Shown: positions 6,819 through 14,458 of the stretch, piece by piece
Layout: the number at the start of each line of letters is the position of its first letter
Position numbering within the stretch: the first letter of the stretch is position 1
NCBI GenBank assembly: GCA_041677345.1
Contig: JBAYQE010000044.1
Span: forward strand, 1 to 20,410
Direction: 5' to 3'
DNA: 20,410 bases
DNA from: JALOAT01 sp041677345
Lineage (GTDB): Bacteria; Pseudomonadota; Gammaproteobacteria; Thiohalomonadales; Thiohalomonadaceae
Program-made: the position numbers and the translations under genes
The notes under the pieces: generated by a model
The model's database searches: none
What the model was told of the DNA's origin: nothing
Seen by the model: only the letters and a program-made list of their open reading frames with translations

Positions 6819-6855
6819 GAACGTCACTATAGAACCGAGCCCGGCTGCCGGTCAA
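6819..6855 (-). promoter_or_regulatory. Sigma-70 promoter for the ZapB-like/zapA/6S unit
   Basis: On the minus strand, TTGACC (6855-6850) and TATAGT (6831-6826) are separated by 18 bp, a near-consensus pair (5 of 6 bases each). Transcription would start near 6819, leaving about 58 bases of leader before the ATG at 6761. Confidence 0.75.
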
Positions 6856-6879
6856 CGGCACTGACGGGACTGGGTCACG

Positions 6880-6891
6880 AATGCTAGCATT
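6880..6891. other. Perfect 12-bp palindrome before ygfB
   Basis: AATGCTAGCATT, self-complementary, 42 bp before the ygfB ATG in the region shared with the divergent zapA unit. It could be an operator for an unknown dimeric regulator or chance. The ygfB promoter itself is not clear. Confidence 0.3.
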
Positions 6892-6933
6892 AGCTTCAAA
6901 TCAAGCATTTACCCACTTCTATCCGGAAATCTC

Positions 6934-7503
6934 ATGACCAATCTCGAATGGCTTCAACGGGTCGCCACGGCGCTGGACCAACTGGGCTCGGCGCTGTCGC
7001 CCTCCGAGTGCCAGGGCTCCCTCGTGGGCCTGCTCAGTGCCACCGGCAAGGCAGATGCCGCCATGTGGATGGCACAGCTGGCGCCGGAGGCCGAAACGGG
7101 CGATCTACTGGCCCGGGAGGCGCAGAAGGCGCTGATGGAGCTGTTCGACCAGACCGTCCAGCAGATGAATGACCCGGGGCTGGAATTCGAACCCCTGCTG
7201 CTGCCCGACGATGAGCCCATCGGTGAGCGCGTGGAGGCCCTCGGCGAATGGTGCCAGGGCTTCATCATGGGGCTTACCGAGGGCGGCGTGCGGGAGATCG
7301 AGAAACTCCCCGGCGATGCTGGCGAGGTGGTGCGCGACCTGGTGAACATCAGCAACGCGGCCAGCTATGACCTCTCGGAGGGCGAAGAGGACGAGACGGC
7401 CTATACGGAGCTGGTGGAGTACGTGCGTACCGGTGTGCTGCTGCTCAATGAGGAACTGAATCCCACCAAGGCGCCGCCGCGTGGCGGCACTACGCTGCAT
7501 TGA
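6934..7503 (+). CDS. ygfB: UPF0149 family protein, YgfB-like
   Basis: A 189-residue acidic protein with the UPF0149 (YgfB/YecA) pattern: an N-terminal helical core with PSECQGSLVGLLSATG, a central DDEPIGERVEALGEWCQGFIMGL (the conserved WCQGFL-type segment), and a C-terminal YTELVEYVRTGVLLLNEEL. The order ygfB - pepP - ubiH - ubiI is the E. coli order. The biochemical role is poorly known; in Pseudomonas aeruginosa YgfB has been linked to control of ampDh3 and beta-lactam resistance (established elsewhere, not shown here). The ATG at 6934 follows a CCGGAAA purine patch. The stop lies 9 bp before pepP. Confidence 0.94.
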   Translation: MTNLEWLQRVATALDQLGSALSPSECQGSLVGLLSATGKADAAMWMAQLAPEAETGDLLAREAQKALMELFDQTVQQMNDPGLEFEPLLLPDDEPIGERVEALGEWCQGFIMGLTEGGVREIEKLPGDAGEVVRDLVNISNAASYDLSEGEEDETAYTELVEYVRTGVLLLNEELNPTKAPPRGGTTLH

Positions 7504-7512
7504 GGGGCGCCC

Positions 7513-8817
7513 ATGAACGCGAGGGAATTTGCCGCCCGGCGCAAACGCCTCATGCACATGATGGGCGCCGACGCCATCGCCATTCTGCCCACCGCGCCGG
7601 AGCGCATGCGTAACCGCGATGTGGATTACCCCTACCGCCCCGACAGCGATTTCTTCTATCTCACCGGTTTTCCCGAGCCCGAGGCGGTGGCGATCCTGGT
7701 ACCGGGCCGCCCGCAGGGCGAATACGTCCTGTTCTGCCGCGAGCGTGACCCTCACATGGAGACCTGGCATGGGCGGCGCGCCGGGCTGGAGGGGGCGCGC
7801 GAACGCTATGGCGCCGATGACGCCTTTCCCATCCAGGACATCGACGAGATCCTTCCCGGCCTGCTCGAGAACCGGGCGCGGGTGTTCTACACCATGGGGC
7901 TCAGTGCCGAGTTCGATCGCAAGGTGGTAGGCTGGCTCAACAGCCTGCGTCGCCAGTCGCGCAGCGGCATCCATACGCCGGGCGAATTCGTTGCACTTGA
8001 CCACTACTTGCACGATATGCGGCTCTACAAGAGCCGTGCGGAAGTGGCGGTGATGCGCAAGGCCGCGCAGATCTCCGCGCGCGCCCACATCCGAGCCATG
8101 CAGGCCTGCCGCCCGGGCATGATGGAGTACCAGCTGGAGGCCGAGCTCCTGCATCAGTTCATGCATGAGGGTGCGCGCTCGCCTTCCTATCCGTCCATCG
8201 TGGCAGGCGGCAACAACGCCTGTGTCCTGCACTACACGGAAAACAGCGACATGCTGGGCGACGGCGACCTGCTGCTCATCGACGCCGGCTGCGAACTGGA
8301 GTGCTACGCCGCCGACATCACCCGCACCTTTCCGGTCAATGGCCGTTTCAGTCCTGCCCAGCGCGCGGTGTACGACATCGTGCACGACGCCAACCTGGCT
8401 GCCATCGAGCAGGTGCAGCCCGGCAACCACTGGAACCAGCCTCACGAGGCCGCCGTGCACGTGCTTACTGAGGGGTTGGTCAAGCTTGGCCTGCTCAAGG
8501 GACGTGTGCCCAAACTCGTCAAGGAGGAGGCGTATAAACGCTTCTACATGCACCGTACCGGCCACTGGCTGGGTATGGACGTGCACGATGTCGGCGATTA
8601 CAAGGTGGGCGACGAGTGGCGCGTGCTGGAGCCCGGTATGGTCCTGACCATCGAGCCCGGGTTATACATCCCGCTGGGCAGCAGGGGTGTGGCAAAGAAG
8701 TGGCAGGGAATCGGCATCCGCGTCGAGGACGACGTGTTGGTCACCACCAAGGGACACGAGGTGCTGACGCGCGACGTGCCGAAGGCTGCGGACGAGATCG
8801 AAGCCCTGATGGCATAA
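7513..8817 (+). CDS. pepP: Xaa-Pro aminopeptidase P
   Basis: Dinuclear-metal aminopeptidase (M24B) that removes an N-terminal residue preceding proline. The 434-residue product matches the family (E. coli 440), with an N-terminal creatinase-like domain (FFYLTGFPEPEAVAILVP) and a C-terminal pita-bread catalytic domain from about residue 175. All five metal ligands are visible: Asp257 (LLIDAGCE), Asp268 (ADITRTFP), His351 (HRTGHWLGMDVHDVG), Glu381 (TIEPGLYIP) and Glu405 (GIRVEDDVLVT). The ATG at 7513 has GAGGGG just upstream, overlapping the ygfB stop, so the two are likely cotranscribed. It is followed by a REP and a TTTGCG repeat before ubiH. Confidence 0.96.
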   Translation: MNAREFAARRKRLMHMMGADAIAILPTAPERMRNRDVDYPYRPDSDFFYLTGFPEPEAVAILVPGRPQGEYVLFCRERDPHMETWHGRRAGLEGARERYGADDAFPIQDIDEILPGLLENRARVFYTMGLSAEFDRKVVGWLNSLRRQSRSGIHTPGEFVALDHYLHDMRLYKSRAEVAVMRKAAQISARAHIRAMQACRPGMMEYQLEAELLHQFMHEGARSPSYPSIVAGGNNACVLHYTENSDMLGDGDLLLIDAGCELECYAADITRTFPVNGRFSPAQRAVYDIVHDANLAAIEQVQPGNHWNQPHEAAVHVLTEGLVKLGLLKGRVPKLVKEEAYKRFYMHRTGHWLGMDVHDVGDYKVGDEWRVLEPGMVLTIEPGLYIPLGSRGVAKKWQGIGIRVEDDVLVTTKGHEVLTRDVPKAADEIEALMA

Positions 8818-8846
8818 CTGACAAGCAGGTTCCCGGCCCGCGTTGT

Positions 8847-8879
8847 GTCATGTAGCCGCTACGCGGCAACGTGACCTAC
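8847..8879 (-). repeat. GTAG-type REP between pepP and ubiH
   Basis: A copy of the GTAG REP on the minus strand: GTAGGTCACGTTGCCGCG ... GCGGCTACATGAC. It is an imperfect palindrome (arms GTCACGTTGCCGC / GCGGCTACATGAC) and shares the head and arms of copies at 4-159 and 4441-4516. Confidence 0.8.
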
Positions 8880-8968
8880 GGCGTGATTCAAAAAAAAATC
8901 CGACGCAGGGATGTAGAGAAACAGAGAGCGGGAAGGCCCGATCCGGATTTCCCGCCATTCTCCGCGAT

Positions 8969-8989
8969 CTTTGCGCCTTTGCGTTGGGC
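8969..8989 (-). repeat. TTTGCG-core dispersed repeat, copy 2
   Basis: CTTTGCGCCTTTGCGTTGGG plus C, 20 of 21 identical to 4531-4551. On the minus strand the 16-base core AACGCAAAGGCGCAAA is exactly shared with 10316-10331. The rest of 8818-9040 shows the REP and no gene. Confidence 0.75.
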
Positions 8990-9040
8990 CGTCGTTTTTG
9001 AATACCGCCACGGGCTTGAACCGTGCGGCGAGGTATAGGC

Positions 9041-10294
9041 ATGCAACCCGACTACGACCTTCTCATCATCGGCGGCGGCATGGTGGGCGCAAGCCTGGTC
9101 CAGGCATTGCGCAGCCTGCCCCTGCGCGTGGCCGTGGTGGAGGCGAGCGCGCCCGGTGCCGCCCATCCCAGCTTCGATGCCCGGGGCATCGCCTTGGCGC
9201 AGGGCTCCAAACGCATCTTCGAGGGCCTGGGCCTGTGGCAGGCGCTTCAGGGTGAAGGTGTGACCGCCATTACCAGGATCCACGTCTCCGACCGTGGTCG
9301 CTTCGGCAGTACGCGCCTGTCGGCACGCGACGAGGGCGTCGAGGCGCTGGGCTACGTGACCGAGGCCAACGTACTCGGCCGCGTGCTGGAAAAGGCCCTC
9401 GCGGAGGCAGACAACACCACCGTGCTGCGTCCTGCGCGCCTTACCGGTATCGGGACTCGCAAGGAAGGCGTTAGCGCGCGCATTGATCACGACGGAGAGG
9501 TGCTCCCGCTCAGCGCGAAGCTCATCGTCGCCGCCGACGGCGGCCGCTCGGCGGTGCGTGCCCTGTTGGGGGAAAAGGTGCTGCACCACGGTTACGGCCA
9601 GACCGCGGTGATCGCCTATGTCACCACCGACCGCCCCCACGGCGGCTGGGCCTATGAACGTTTCACCAATACCGGCCCGCTCGCCCTGCTGCCCTGCCAG
9701 GGCGCACGCGGTACGGCAGAGGCTGCCGCGGGTGACCATCGCTGGTCCGTGGTGTACTCCGTGCGCGACGAGGAAGTGGAGGAGATACTTGCCCTCCCGG
9801 ACGAGCAATTCCTCGTACGCCTGCAGGAACGTTTCGGCCATCGCGCCGGCCGTTTTCTCTCCGCCAGTCCGCGCCAGGCCTATCCGCTGGTACTGAATTT
9901 CCTGCGCGATCATGTGCGCCCGCGCGTCGTGTTTATCGGTAACGCCGCCCACGCCATTCACCCGGTGGGCGGCCAAGGCTTCAACCTGGGGCTGCGTGAT
10001 GTGGCGGCGCTGGCCGAGGTGCTGGCCGATGCCGTGCACCGGGGCGAGGACGTGGGCGCCCGAGCGGTGCTCGATCGTTATGCCAAGTGGCGGCAACCCG
10101 ACTACCTGCGGACCCTGGCCTTTACCGACGGCCTTGCCCGCACCTTCTCCAGCAGCTTTCCGCCGCTCGCCCTCGCGCGCGACCTGGCGCTGCTGGGCAT
10201 GGACCTGCTCCCCGGCGCCAAGCGTTTGTTCGCCGCCCAGGCCATGGGCCTGCTCGGCAAACAGCCCCGCCTGGCGCGCGGGCTTGCTATTTGA
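9041..10294 (+). CDS. ubiH: Ubiquinone hydroxylase UbiH (2-octaprenyl-6-methoxyphenol hydroxylase)
   Basis: FAD-dependent aromatic hydroxylase of ubiquinone synthesis, at the membrane-associated Ubi complex. The 417-residue product has the dinucleotide fold YDLLIIGGGMVGAS (GxGxxG at 11-16), the VAADGGRSAVR (DG) motif and GNAAHAIHPVGGQGFNLGLRD, the family flavin-ribityl motif. The segment TRIHVSDRGRFGSTRL distinguishes the UbiH branch from UbiI/UbiF. The ATG at 9041 starts six codons after an in-frame GTG at 9023; the ATG is preferred because the FAD motif then sits at the usual position. It is followed by ubiI after a 78-bp repeat element. Which ring position it hydroxylates is inferred from the branch. 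Confidence 0.93.
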   Translation: MQPDYDLLIIGGGMVGASLVQALRSLPLRVAVVEASAPGAAHPSFDARGIALAQGSKRIFEGLGLWQALQGEGVTAITRIHVSDRGRFGSTRLSARDEGVEALGYVTEANVLGRVLEKALAEADNTTVLRPARLTGIGTRKEGVSARIDHDGEVLPLSAKLIVAADGGRSAVRALLGEKVLHHGYGQTAVIAYVTTDRPHGGWAYERFTNTGPLALLPCQGARGTAEAAAGDHRWSVVYSVRDEEVEEILALPDEQFLVRLQERFGHRAGRFLSASPRQAYPLVLNFLRDHVRPRVVFIGNAAHAIHPVGGQGFNLGLRDVAALAEVLADAVHRGEDVGARAVLDRYAKWRQPDYLRTLAFTDGLARTFSSSFPPLALARDLALLGMDLLPGAKRLFAAQAMGLLGKQPRLARGLAI

Positions 10295-10303
10295 TTGAAC
10301 TAC

Positions 10304-10381
10304 GTCCGCAAAATGAACGCAAAGGCGCAAATGTGAAGAGTCACTGCTCATCATCGATGCCCTTCGCGTTCATTTGCGGAC
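10304..10381. repeat. 78-bp inverted-repeat element between ubiH and ubiI
   Basis: Bounded by inverted ends: GTCCGCAAAATGAACGC at the left and GCGTTCATTTGCGGAC at the right (10366-10381). Inside the left arm is the core AACGCAAAGGCGCAAA (10316-10331) shared with 8969-8989. It fills nearly all of the ubiH-ubiI gap. Near-identical ends occur at 20080-20227. A long transcript hairpin is possible; it has no T tract after it. Confidence 0.8.
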
Positions 10382-10396
10382 ATTTCGTGAACGGTG

Positions 10397-11605
10397 ATGC
10401 AGATGGACTACGACATTTTAGTGGTGGGCGGTGGCATGGTGGGGGCAACCTTTGCCTGCGCGCTGGGAGGCAGCCGGTATCGCATCGGCGTGATTGAATC
10501 GGGCACCGCCGATCTCGCGTGGCCGCGCGCAGATTATGACAACCGTGTCAGCGCGATTACCCGCGCTACCCAGAACGTGTTCCGGAACGTGGGCGCGTGG
10601 GACAACATGGTGCGGCGTCGGGTGCAGCCCTATCGGGAGATGCATGTGTGGGATGCCACCGGCACCGGCGCCATCCACTTCGATGCCGCCGACATCGGTG
10701 AGCCCGATCTGGGCCTCATCATCGAGAATTCCGTGATACTGGCCGGTCTGCTGGAGCGGATGCGCACGTTCGACAACATCGAATTGCTCTGTCCCGCACG
10801 GGGACGGGCCCTGAATGTGGCACCCGAGCACGCCTCCATTACCCTGGATGACGGCCGCCGGCTCACCACCCGTCTGGTCATCGGTGCCGACGGTGCACGC
10901 TCCTGGGTGCGTGAGCAGGCGGGCATCACCACCCATGGCTGGGGTTATGATCAGACGGCGGTGGTGGCCGTCGTGAAGACCTCGTTGCACCATGGCGAGG
11001 CCTGTTATCAGCGCTTCATGCCCAGCGGCCCGCTGGCCTTGCTGGCCATGCCCAAGGGACGCAGCGCCATCGTCTGGTCCACCTCGCCCGAACATGCCCA
11101 GGCGTTGCTGGCGATGGAGGAGCGCGAGTTCCTCGATGCCCTGCAGGCTGCCTTCGGTGACACCCTGGGCCGCATGGAAACCAGCGGCCCGCGCGGGGCC
11201 TGGCCGCTCATCCTCCAGCACGCGGATGCCTACGTACAAGAGCGTATCGCCCTCATGGGTAACGCTGCTCATGCCATCCACCCGCTGGCCGGCCAGGGCT
11301 TGAACCTGGGCGTGTCCGATGCGGCCGCATTGGCACAGGTGATCGAGCAAAGCGCAGGCAAAGACATCGGCAGCCGGCGCCTGCTGCGCCGCTATGAACG
11401 CTGGCGCAAGGGCGACAATCTAACCGTCATGTCCGCCATGGACGGCTTCAAGCGCCTGTTCAGCAACGACATCGTACCCCTTGTCCTGGTGCGCAACCTG
11501 GGTCTGCGCCTGGCTAACGCCGCGACGCCCATGAAGAACTTGATGGTGCGCCGCGCCATGGGCCTGGGGGGAAATCTTCCACGCCTGACGCGTCCCATGG
11601 CCTAG
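10397..11605 (+). CDS. ubiI: UbiH/UbiF/VisC-family FAD hydroxylase, UbiI-like
   Basis: Second flavin hydroxylase of ubiquinone synthesis, about 402 residues. Motifs: YDILVVGGGMVGA (FAD GxGxxG), VIGADGARSWVRE (DG), GNAAHAIHPLAGQGLNLGVSDA. The stretch YREMHVWDATGTGAIHFDAADIGEPDLG followed by IIENSVIL marks the UbiI/UbiF (VisC) branch, with UbiI favoured by location next to ubiH as in E. coli. UbiI adds the C5 hydroxyl. Three starts are possible within 10 bases: GTG 10394, ATG 10397 and ATG 10403; I use the first ATG. It lies 16 bp after the repeat element, so its leader is partly repeat-derived. UbiF cannot be excluded by sequence reading alone. Confidence 0.88.
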   Translation: MQMDYDILVVGGGMVGATFACALGGSRYRIGVIESGTADLAWPRADYDNRVSAITRATQNVFRNVGAWDNMVRRRVQPYREMHVWDATGTGAIHFDAADIGEPDLGLIIENSVILAGLLERMRTFDNIELLCPARGRALNVAPEHASITLDDGRRLTTRLVIGADGARSWVREQAGITTHGWGYDQTAVVAVVKTSLHHGEACYQRFMPSGPLALLAMPKGRSAIVWSTSPEHAQALLAMEEREFLDALQAAFGDTLGRMETSGPRGAWPLILQHADAYVQERIALMGNAAHAIHPLAGQGLNLGVSDAAALAQVIEQSAGKDIGSRRLLRRYERWRKGDNLTVMSAMDGFKRLFSNDIVPLVLVRNLGLRLANAATPMKNLMVRRAMGLGGNLPRLTRPMA

Positions 11606-11716
11606 CGCGCGACTGACGCGCAAGGGATGCCGTGCTTCGAAGCCCCCTCGACGAGGCGTATGAGTGCGGGACAAGAACGTGTTTATTCATGGCTTCTCCA
11701 CCCGATAAAATTGTCC

Positions 11717-11735
11717 CTTCTCCCGCCGGGAGAAG
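11717..11735. repeat. Hairpin CTTCTCCC-GCC-GGGAGAAG downstream of ubiI
   Basis: An 8-bp perfect stem with a 3-4 base loop, followed by AACAGGATGAGGGGG. It resembles the short CCTCTCCC / GGGAGAGG repeats common between genes in GC-rich gammaproteobacteria. It lacks a T tract, so intrinsic termination is doubtful. The gap 11606-11825 holds no gene that I can see. Confidence 0.5.
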
Positions 11736-11825
11736 AACAGGATGAGGGGGAACTGCACCAGGCGCTCACGAGGCCGTGAGCACCCCCCGCTTCGTGACTC
11801 CATGGCTTTCCAAGGAACCCTTTAA

Positions 11826-13109
11826 ATGCAGATGCTCAATCTGGCCGCCCTGCTGGTCACCCTCGCGGCGGTGTTCAGCTGGCTCAATTACCGCTTCGTC
11901 CGCCTGCCGAGCACCATCGGCCTCATGCTCATCGCGCTGCTGCTGTCGCTCGTGGTAGTGGCCGCAGGGGCCGTGGGGCTGGCGGATCTGGAGCAACACG
12001 CCGAGGCCTTGCTGGCCCAGATCGATTTCAGCACCGCGCTCATGCACGGCATGCTCAGCTTCCTGCTGTTCGCCGGCGCCTTGCATGTGAATCTCGCGGA
12101 CCTGGCGAAACAGAAATGGGTTATCGGCACGTTGGCCAGCCTCGGTGTGGTGATGTCCACCTTCGTGGTGGGCGTGCTCACCTGGTGGGCGCTCGGTCTG
12201 GTGGGCATGGAACTACCGCTCATCTATTGCCTGATCTTCGGCGCGCTCATCTCGCCCACCGATCCCATCGCCGTGCTCGGCATCCTGAAGTCCGCCAACG
12301 CGCCCAAGACCTTGGAAACCAAGATCGCGGGCGAATCACTGTTCAACGACGGCGTGGGCGTGGTGCTGTTCGTGGTGCTGGTGGGTGTTGCCACCACCGG
12401 CGACATGGTTGCCGGCGACATCGCCCTGTTGTTCGTGGAAGAAGCCGTGGGCGGCATCGTGTTCGGCGCGGCCATCGGCGGGCTGGTGTACTGGATGCTC
12501 CGCCAGGTGGACAGCTATCCGGTGGAGGTGCTGCTCACCCTGGCGCTGGTCATGGGCGGTTATGCCCTGGCCACCGCGCTGCATTTCTCCGGTCCGATTA
12601 CGGTGGTGGTGGCGGGACTCATCATCGGCAATCACGGCCGCTACGCCATGTCCGAGACCACGCGCGAGCACCTGGACACCTTCTGGGAACTGCTCGACGA
12701 GATCCTCAACGCCGTGCTGTTCGTGCTCATCGGCCTGGAACTGCTGGTGCTGTCTTTCCGTGGCGAATACCTGCTGGCCGCCGTGCTGGTGATCCCCATC
12801 GTGCTGTTCGCGCGCCTGGTGAGCGTGGGCCTGCCCCTCGGCCTCATGGGCCGCGCCCGTGCCTTCACCCCGGGCGCGGTGCCCGTGCTCACCTGGGGCG
12901 GGTTGCGTGGCGGTGTGTCCGTGGCATTGGCCCTCTCCCTTCCGGTCTCCCCCGAGCGCGAGGTCATCCTCGCCATCACCTATGTGGTGGTGGTCTTCTC
13001 GGTGCTGGTGCAGGGCCTGACCGTGGGGCCGGTGCTGCGGCGCTTCGTGGCGGAGTCGTCATCATCGCGCGCGAGCGCTTCCCCCCTCCCGTTGGAGGAG
13101 CGGGCCTAG
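11826..13109 (+). CDS. Sodium/proton antiporter, CPA1 (NhaP) family
   Basis: Inner-membrane cation/proton exchanger for pH and sodium homeostasis. The 427-residue sequence is hydrophobic throughout, with about 12 membrane segments. Diagnostic CPA1 motifs are FGALISPTDPIAVLGIL, KIAGESLFNDGVGVVLFVV (the Asn-Asp ion-binding pair in the crossed-helix region) and LTWGGLRGGVSVALALSLP near the C-terminus. There is no long cytosolic regulatory tail; the end is a short serine-rich stretch (ESSSSRASASPLPLEERA) whose DNA (13085-13098) contains a small CCTCC / GGAGG hairpin and may be repeat-derived. Ion specificity (Na+, K+ or both) cannot be read from sequence. The ATG at 11826 gives a normal first helix. 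It appears to be a single-gene unit. Confidence 0.92.
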   Translation: MQMLNLAALLVTLAAVFSWLNYRFVRLPSTIGLMLIALLLSLVVVAAGAVGLADLEQHAEALLAQIDFSTALMHGMLSFLLFAGALHVNLADLAKQKWVIGTLASLGVVMSTFVVGVLTWWALGLVGMELPLIYCLIFGALISPTDPIAVLGILKSANAPKTLETKIAGESLFNDGVGVVLFVVLVGVATTGDMVAGDIALLFVEEAVGGIVFGAAIGGLVYWMLRQVDSYPVEVLLTLALVMGGYALATALHFSGPITVVVAGLIIGNHGRYAMSETTREHLDTFWELLDEILNAVLFVLIGLELLVLSFRGEYLLAAVLVIPIVLFARLVSVGLPLGLMGRARAFTPGAVPVLTWGGLRGGVSVALALSLPVSPEREVILAITYVVVVFSVLVQGLTVGPVLRRFVAESSSSRASASPLPLEERA

Positions 13110-13340
13110 TCCGCTCCACTGCCAAAAGCCCTCATGGCCTGAGGCCGCTCACTCCTGCGGTTCGCCGGGGGAGTGGGCTCGCGGCCTTGGGTGCCGTGCA
13201 GGATCCAGAATTGCCCAAGGGCGCCTACAGGTTTCCCGCAGGCGTGCCTTGCGGCGTGTGTGCCCGTGTGGCGGTCGCACGATTTACTCAAAGAATCCGC
13301 CTGCGGGTGGGCGCCTGTATTTCCCCTAGTACTTGTCAGG
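13110..13340. other. Gene-free spacer with degenerate repeats before the iron operon
   Basis: No supported gene. It contains a degenerate TAGGAGCGG-type repeat (13133-13150: CATGGCCTGAGGCCGCTC, compare 18477-18497). It also contains a 10-bp perfect inverted repeat, CCCGCAGGCG (13235-13244) and CGCCTGCGGG (13298-13307), nested between two direct GGGCGCCT copies (13219-13226 and 13309-13316). One short open frame across 13173-13388 has no protein-like features and runs through the promoter. Confidence 0.6.
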
Positions 13341-13369
13341 TTGAAATCTTTCTTCTTTCAAACGAGAAT
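13341..13369 (+). promoter_or_regulatory. Predicted promoter of the ferric-iron transport operon
   Basis: TTGAAA at 13341-13346, 17-bp spacer, GAGAAT at 13364-13369. The -35 is good and the -10 matches 4 of 6. The -10 lies inside the Fur-box-like palindrome, the arrangement expected for iron repression. Confidence 0.6.
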
Positions 13370-13379
13370 CGTTCGCGTT
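13361..13379. promoter_or_regulatory. Candidate Fur box
   Basis: AACGAGAATCGTTCGCGTT, 19 bp, matching the gammaproteobacterial Fur pattern AATGAGAATNATTCGCATT except for symmetric T-to-C / A-to-G transitions. It covers the predicted -10 and lies 43 bp before the binding-protein ATG. Fur with iron would be expected to repress the operon; this is inference from motif and context. Confidence 0.65.
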
Positions 13380-13421
13380 AACATCTGAATTCAATGGGTT
13401 CCGTGGGGGAGCACCGAGATT

Positions 13422-14450
13422 ATGCGTATTGCCGTTTTCCTGTCCTTCCTGCTGTCGCTGGCCAGTGCCGCCACGACTGCTGCATACGCTTCGTCTGCAG
13501 GCGAAGTGAACATTTACTCGTCGCGCAAGGAAGACCTGATCCGCCCGCTGCTGGAGCGTTTCTCGGAGCAGACCGGCGTGCGGGTCAACCTGGTCACTGG
13601 CAAGGACGATGCACTCATCCAACGCTTGGTGAGCGAGGGTGCCAACAGCCCCGCGGACCTGCTCATTACCGCCGATGCGGGCCGGCTGCACCGCGCCAAG
13701 GCGGCGGGTGTGCTGCAGCCGGTGGATTCGGCGACCCTGGTCGCGGCCATCCCGGGCGCTTACCGTGACCCGCAGAACCACTGGTTCGGCTTGTCCCTGC
13801 GTGCACGTCCCATCTGGTACGTGAAGGACAGGGTGGACCCGAAGGCACTGTCCAGCTATGCCGACCTGGCCGATCCGCGCTGGAAAAAGCGCGTATGCGT
13901 GCGCTCATCCGGCAACATCTACAACCAGTCCATGCTGGCGGCATTGATCGCCCATGACGGAGAAGAGGATGCGTTCACCTGGGCCGAGGGTCTGGTCAAG
14001 AATCTTGCCCGCAAGCCTGCGGGTGGTGACCGCGATCAGATCAAGGCGGCGGCTGCAGGCCAGTGCGACCTGGCCATCGCCAACACCTATTACGTGGGTG
14101 GCATGCTCACCAGTGCGGACCCCGCGGACCGCGCAGCGGCTGAAAAGCTGACGGTGTTCTGGCCCGACCAGCAGGGACGCGGTGTGCACGTGAATGTGAG
14201 CGGCGTAGGTCTGACCGCGGCGGCGAGGCACAAGACCGATGCCGTTCGCCTCATGGAGTTCCTGGTCAGCGACGAGGCCCAGCGCTGGTATGCCGAGAGC
14301 AATTTCGAATATCCGGTGAAGCCGGGCGTACCGTGGAATGCAACCCTGGAAGGTTTCGGCCGTTTCAAGGCAGACGACCTGCCCATGGCAAAACTGGGCG
14401 AGCTGAACGGTGCGGCGGTGAAGCTCATGGACCGTGCCGGTTGGAAGTAA
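13422..14450 (+). CDS. Ferric-iron ABC transporter substrate-binding protein
   Basis: Periplasmic Fe(III)-binding protein of the FbpA/FutA/AfuA type, 342 residues. A signal peptide MRIAVFLSFLLSLASAATTA ends near AYA (cleavage after about residue 23), and mature EVNIYSSRKEDLIRPLLERF is the standard family opening. Tyr223-Tyr224 in IANTYYVGGM correspond to the paired tyrosines that coordinate ferric iron. Further matches are ADLLITADAGRL, VCVRSSGNIYNQSM and the C-terminal NFEYPVKPGV. The ATG at 13422 follows a GGGGGAGCACCGAG purine-rich stretch. It is the first gene of a three-gene operon (permease starts 8 bp after the stop) preceded by a Fur-like site. Iron specificity rests on the tyrosines and the operator. 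Confidence 0.93.
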   Translation: MRIAVFLSFLLSLASAATTAAYASSAGEVNIYSSRKEDLIRPLLERFSEQTGVRVNLVTGKDDALIQRLVSEGANSPADLLITADAGRLHRAKAAGVLQPVDSATLVAAIPGAYRDPQNHWFGLSLRARPIWYVKDRVDPKALSSYADLADPRWKKRVCVRSSGNIYNQSMLAALIAHDGEEDAFTWAEGLVKNLARKPAGGDRDQIKAAAAGQCDLAIANTYYVGGMLTSADPADRAAAEKLTVFWPDQQGRGVHVNVSGVGLTAAARHKTDAVRLMEFLVSDEAQRWYAESNFEYPVKPGVPWNATLEGFGRFKADDLPMAKLGELNGAAVKLMDRAGWK

Positions 14451-14458
14451 TCCCGCCT

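Noticed and set aside
8888..10354. Long open frame (488 codons) opposite ubiH.
   Set aside because: Antisense shadow of a clear FAD hydroxylase gene; histidine/glycine-rich low-quality translation.
12116..13381. Long arginine/proline-rich open frame (421 codons) overlapping the antiporter gene.
   Set aside because: Out-of-frame shadow of the membrane protein; composition typical of a shifted GC-rich frame.
13173..13388. Possible 71-codon gene upstream of the iron operon.
   Set aside because: It runs through the predicted promoter and Fur-like site, has no visible ribosome site or domain, and overlaps repeats.
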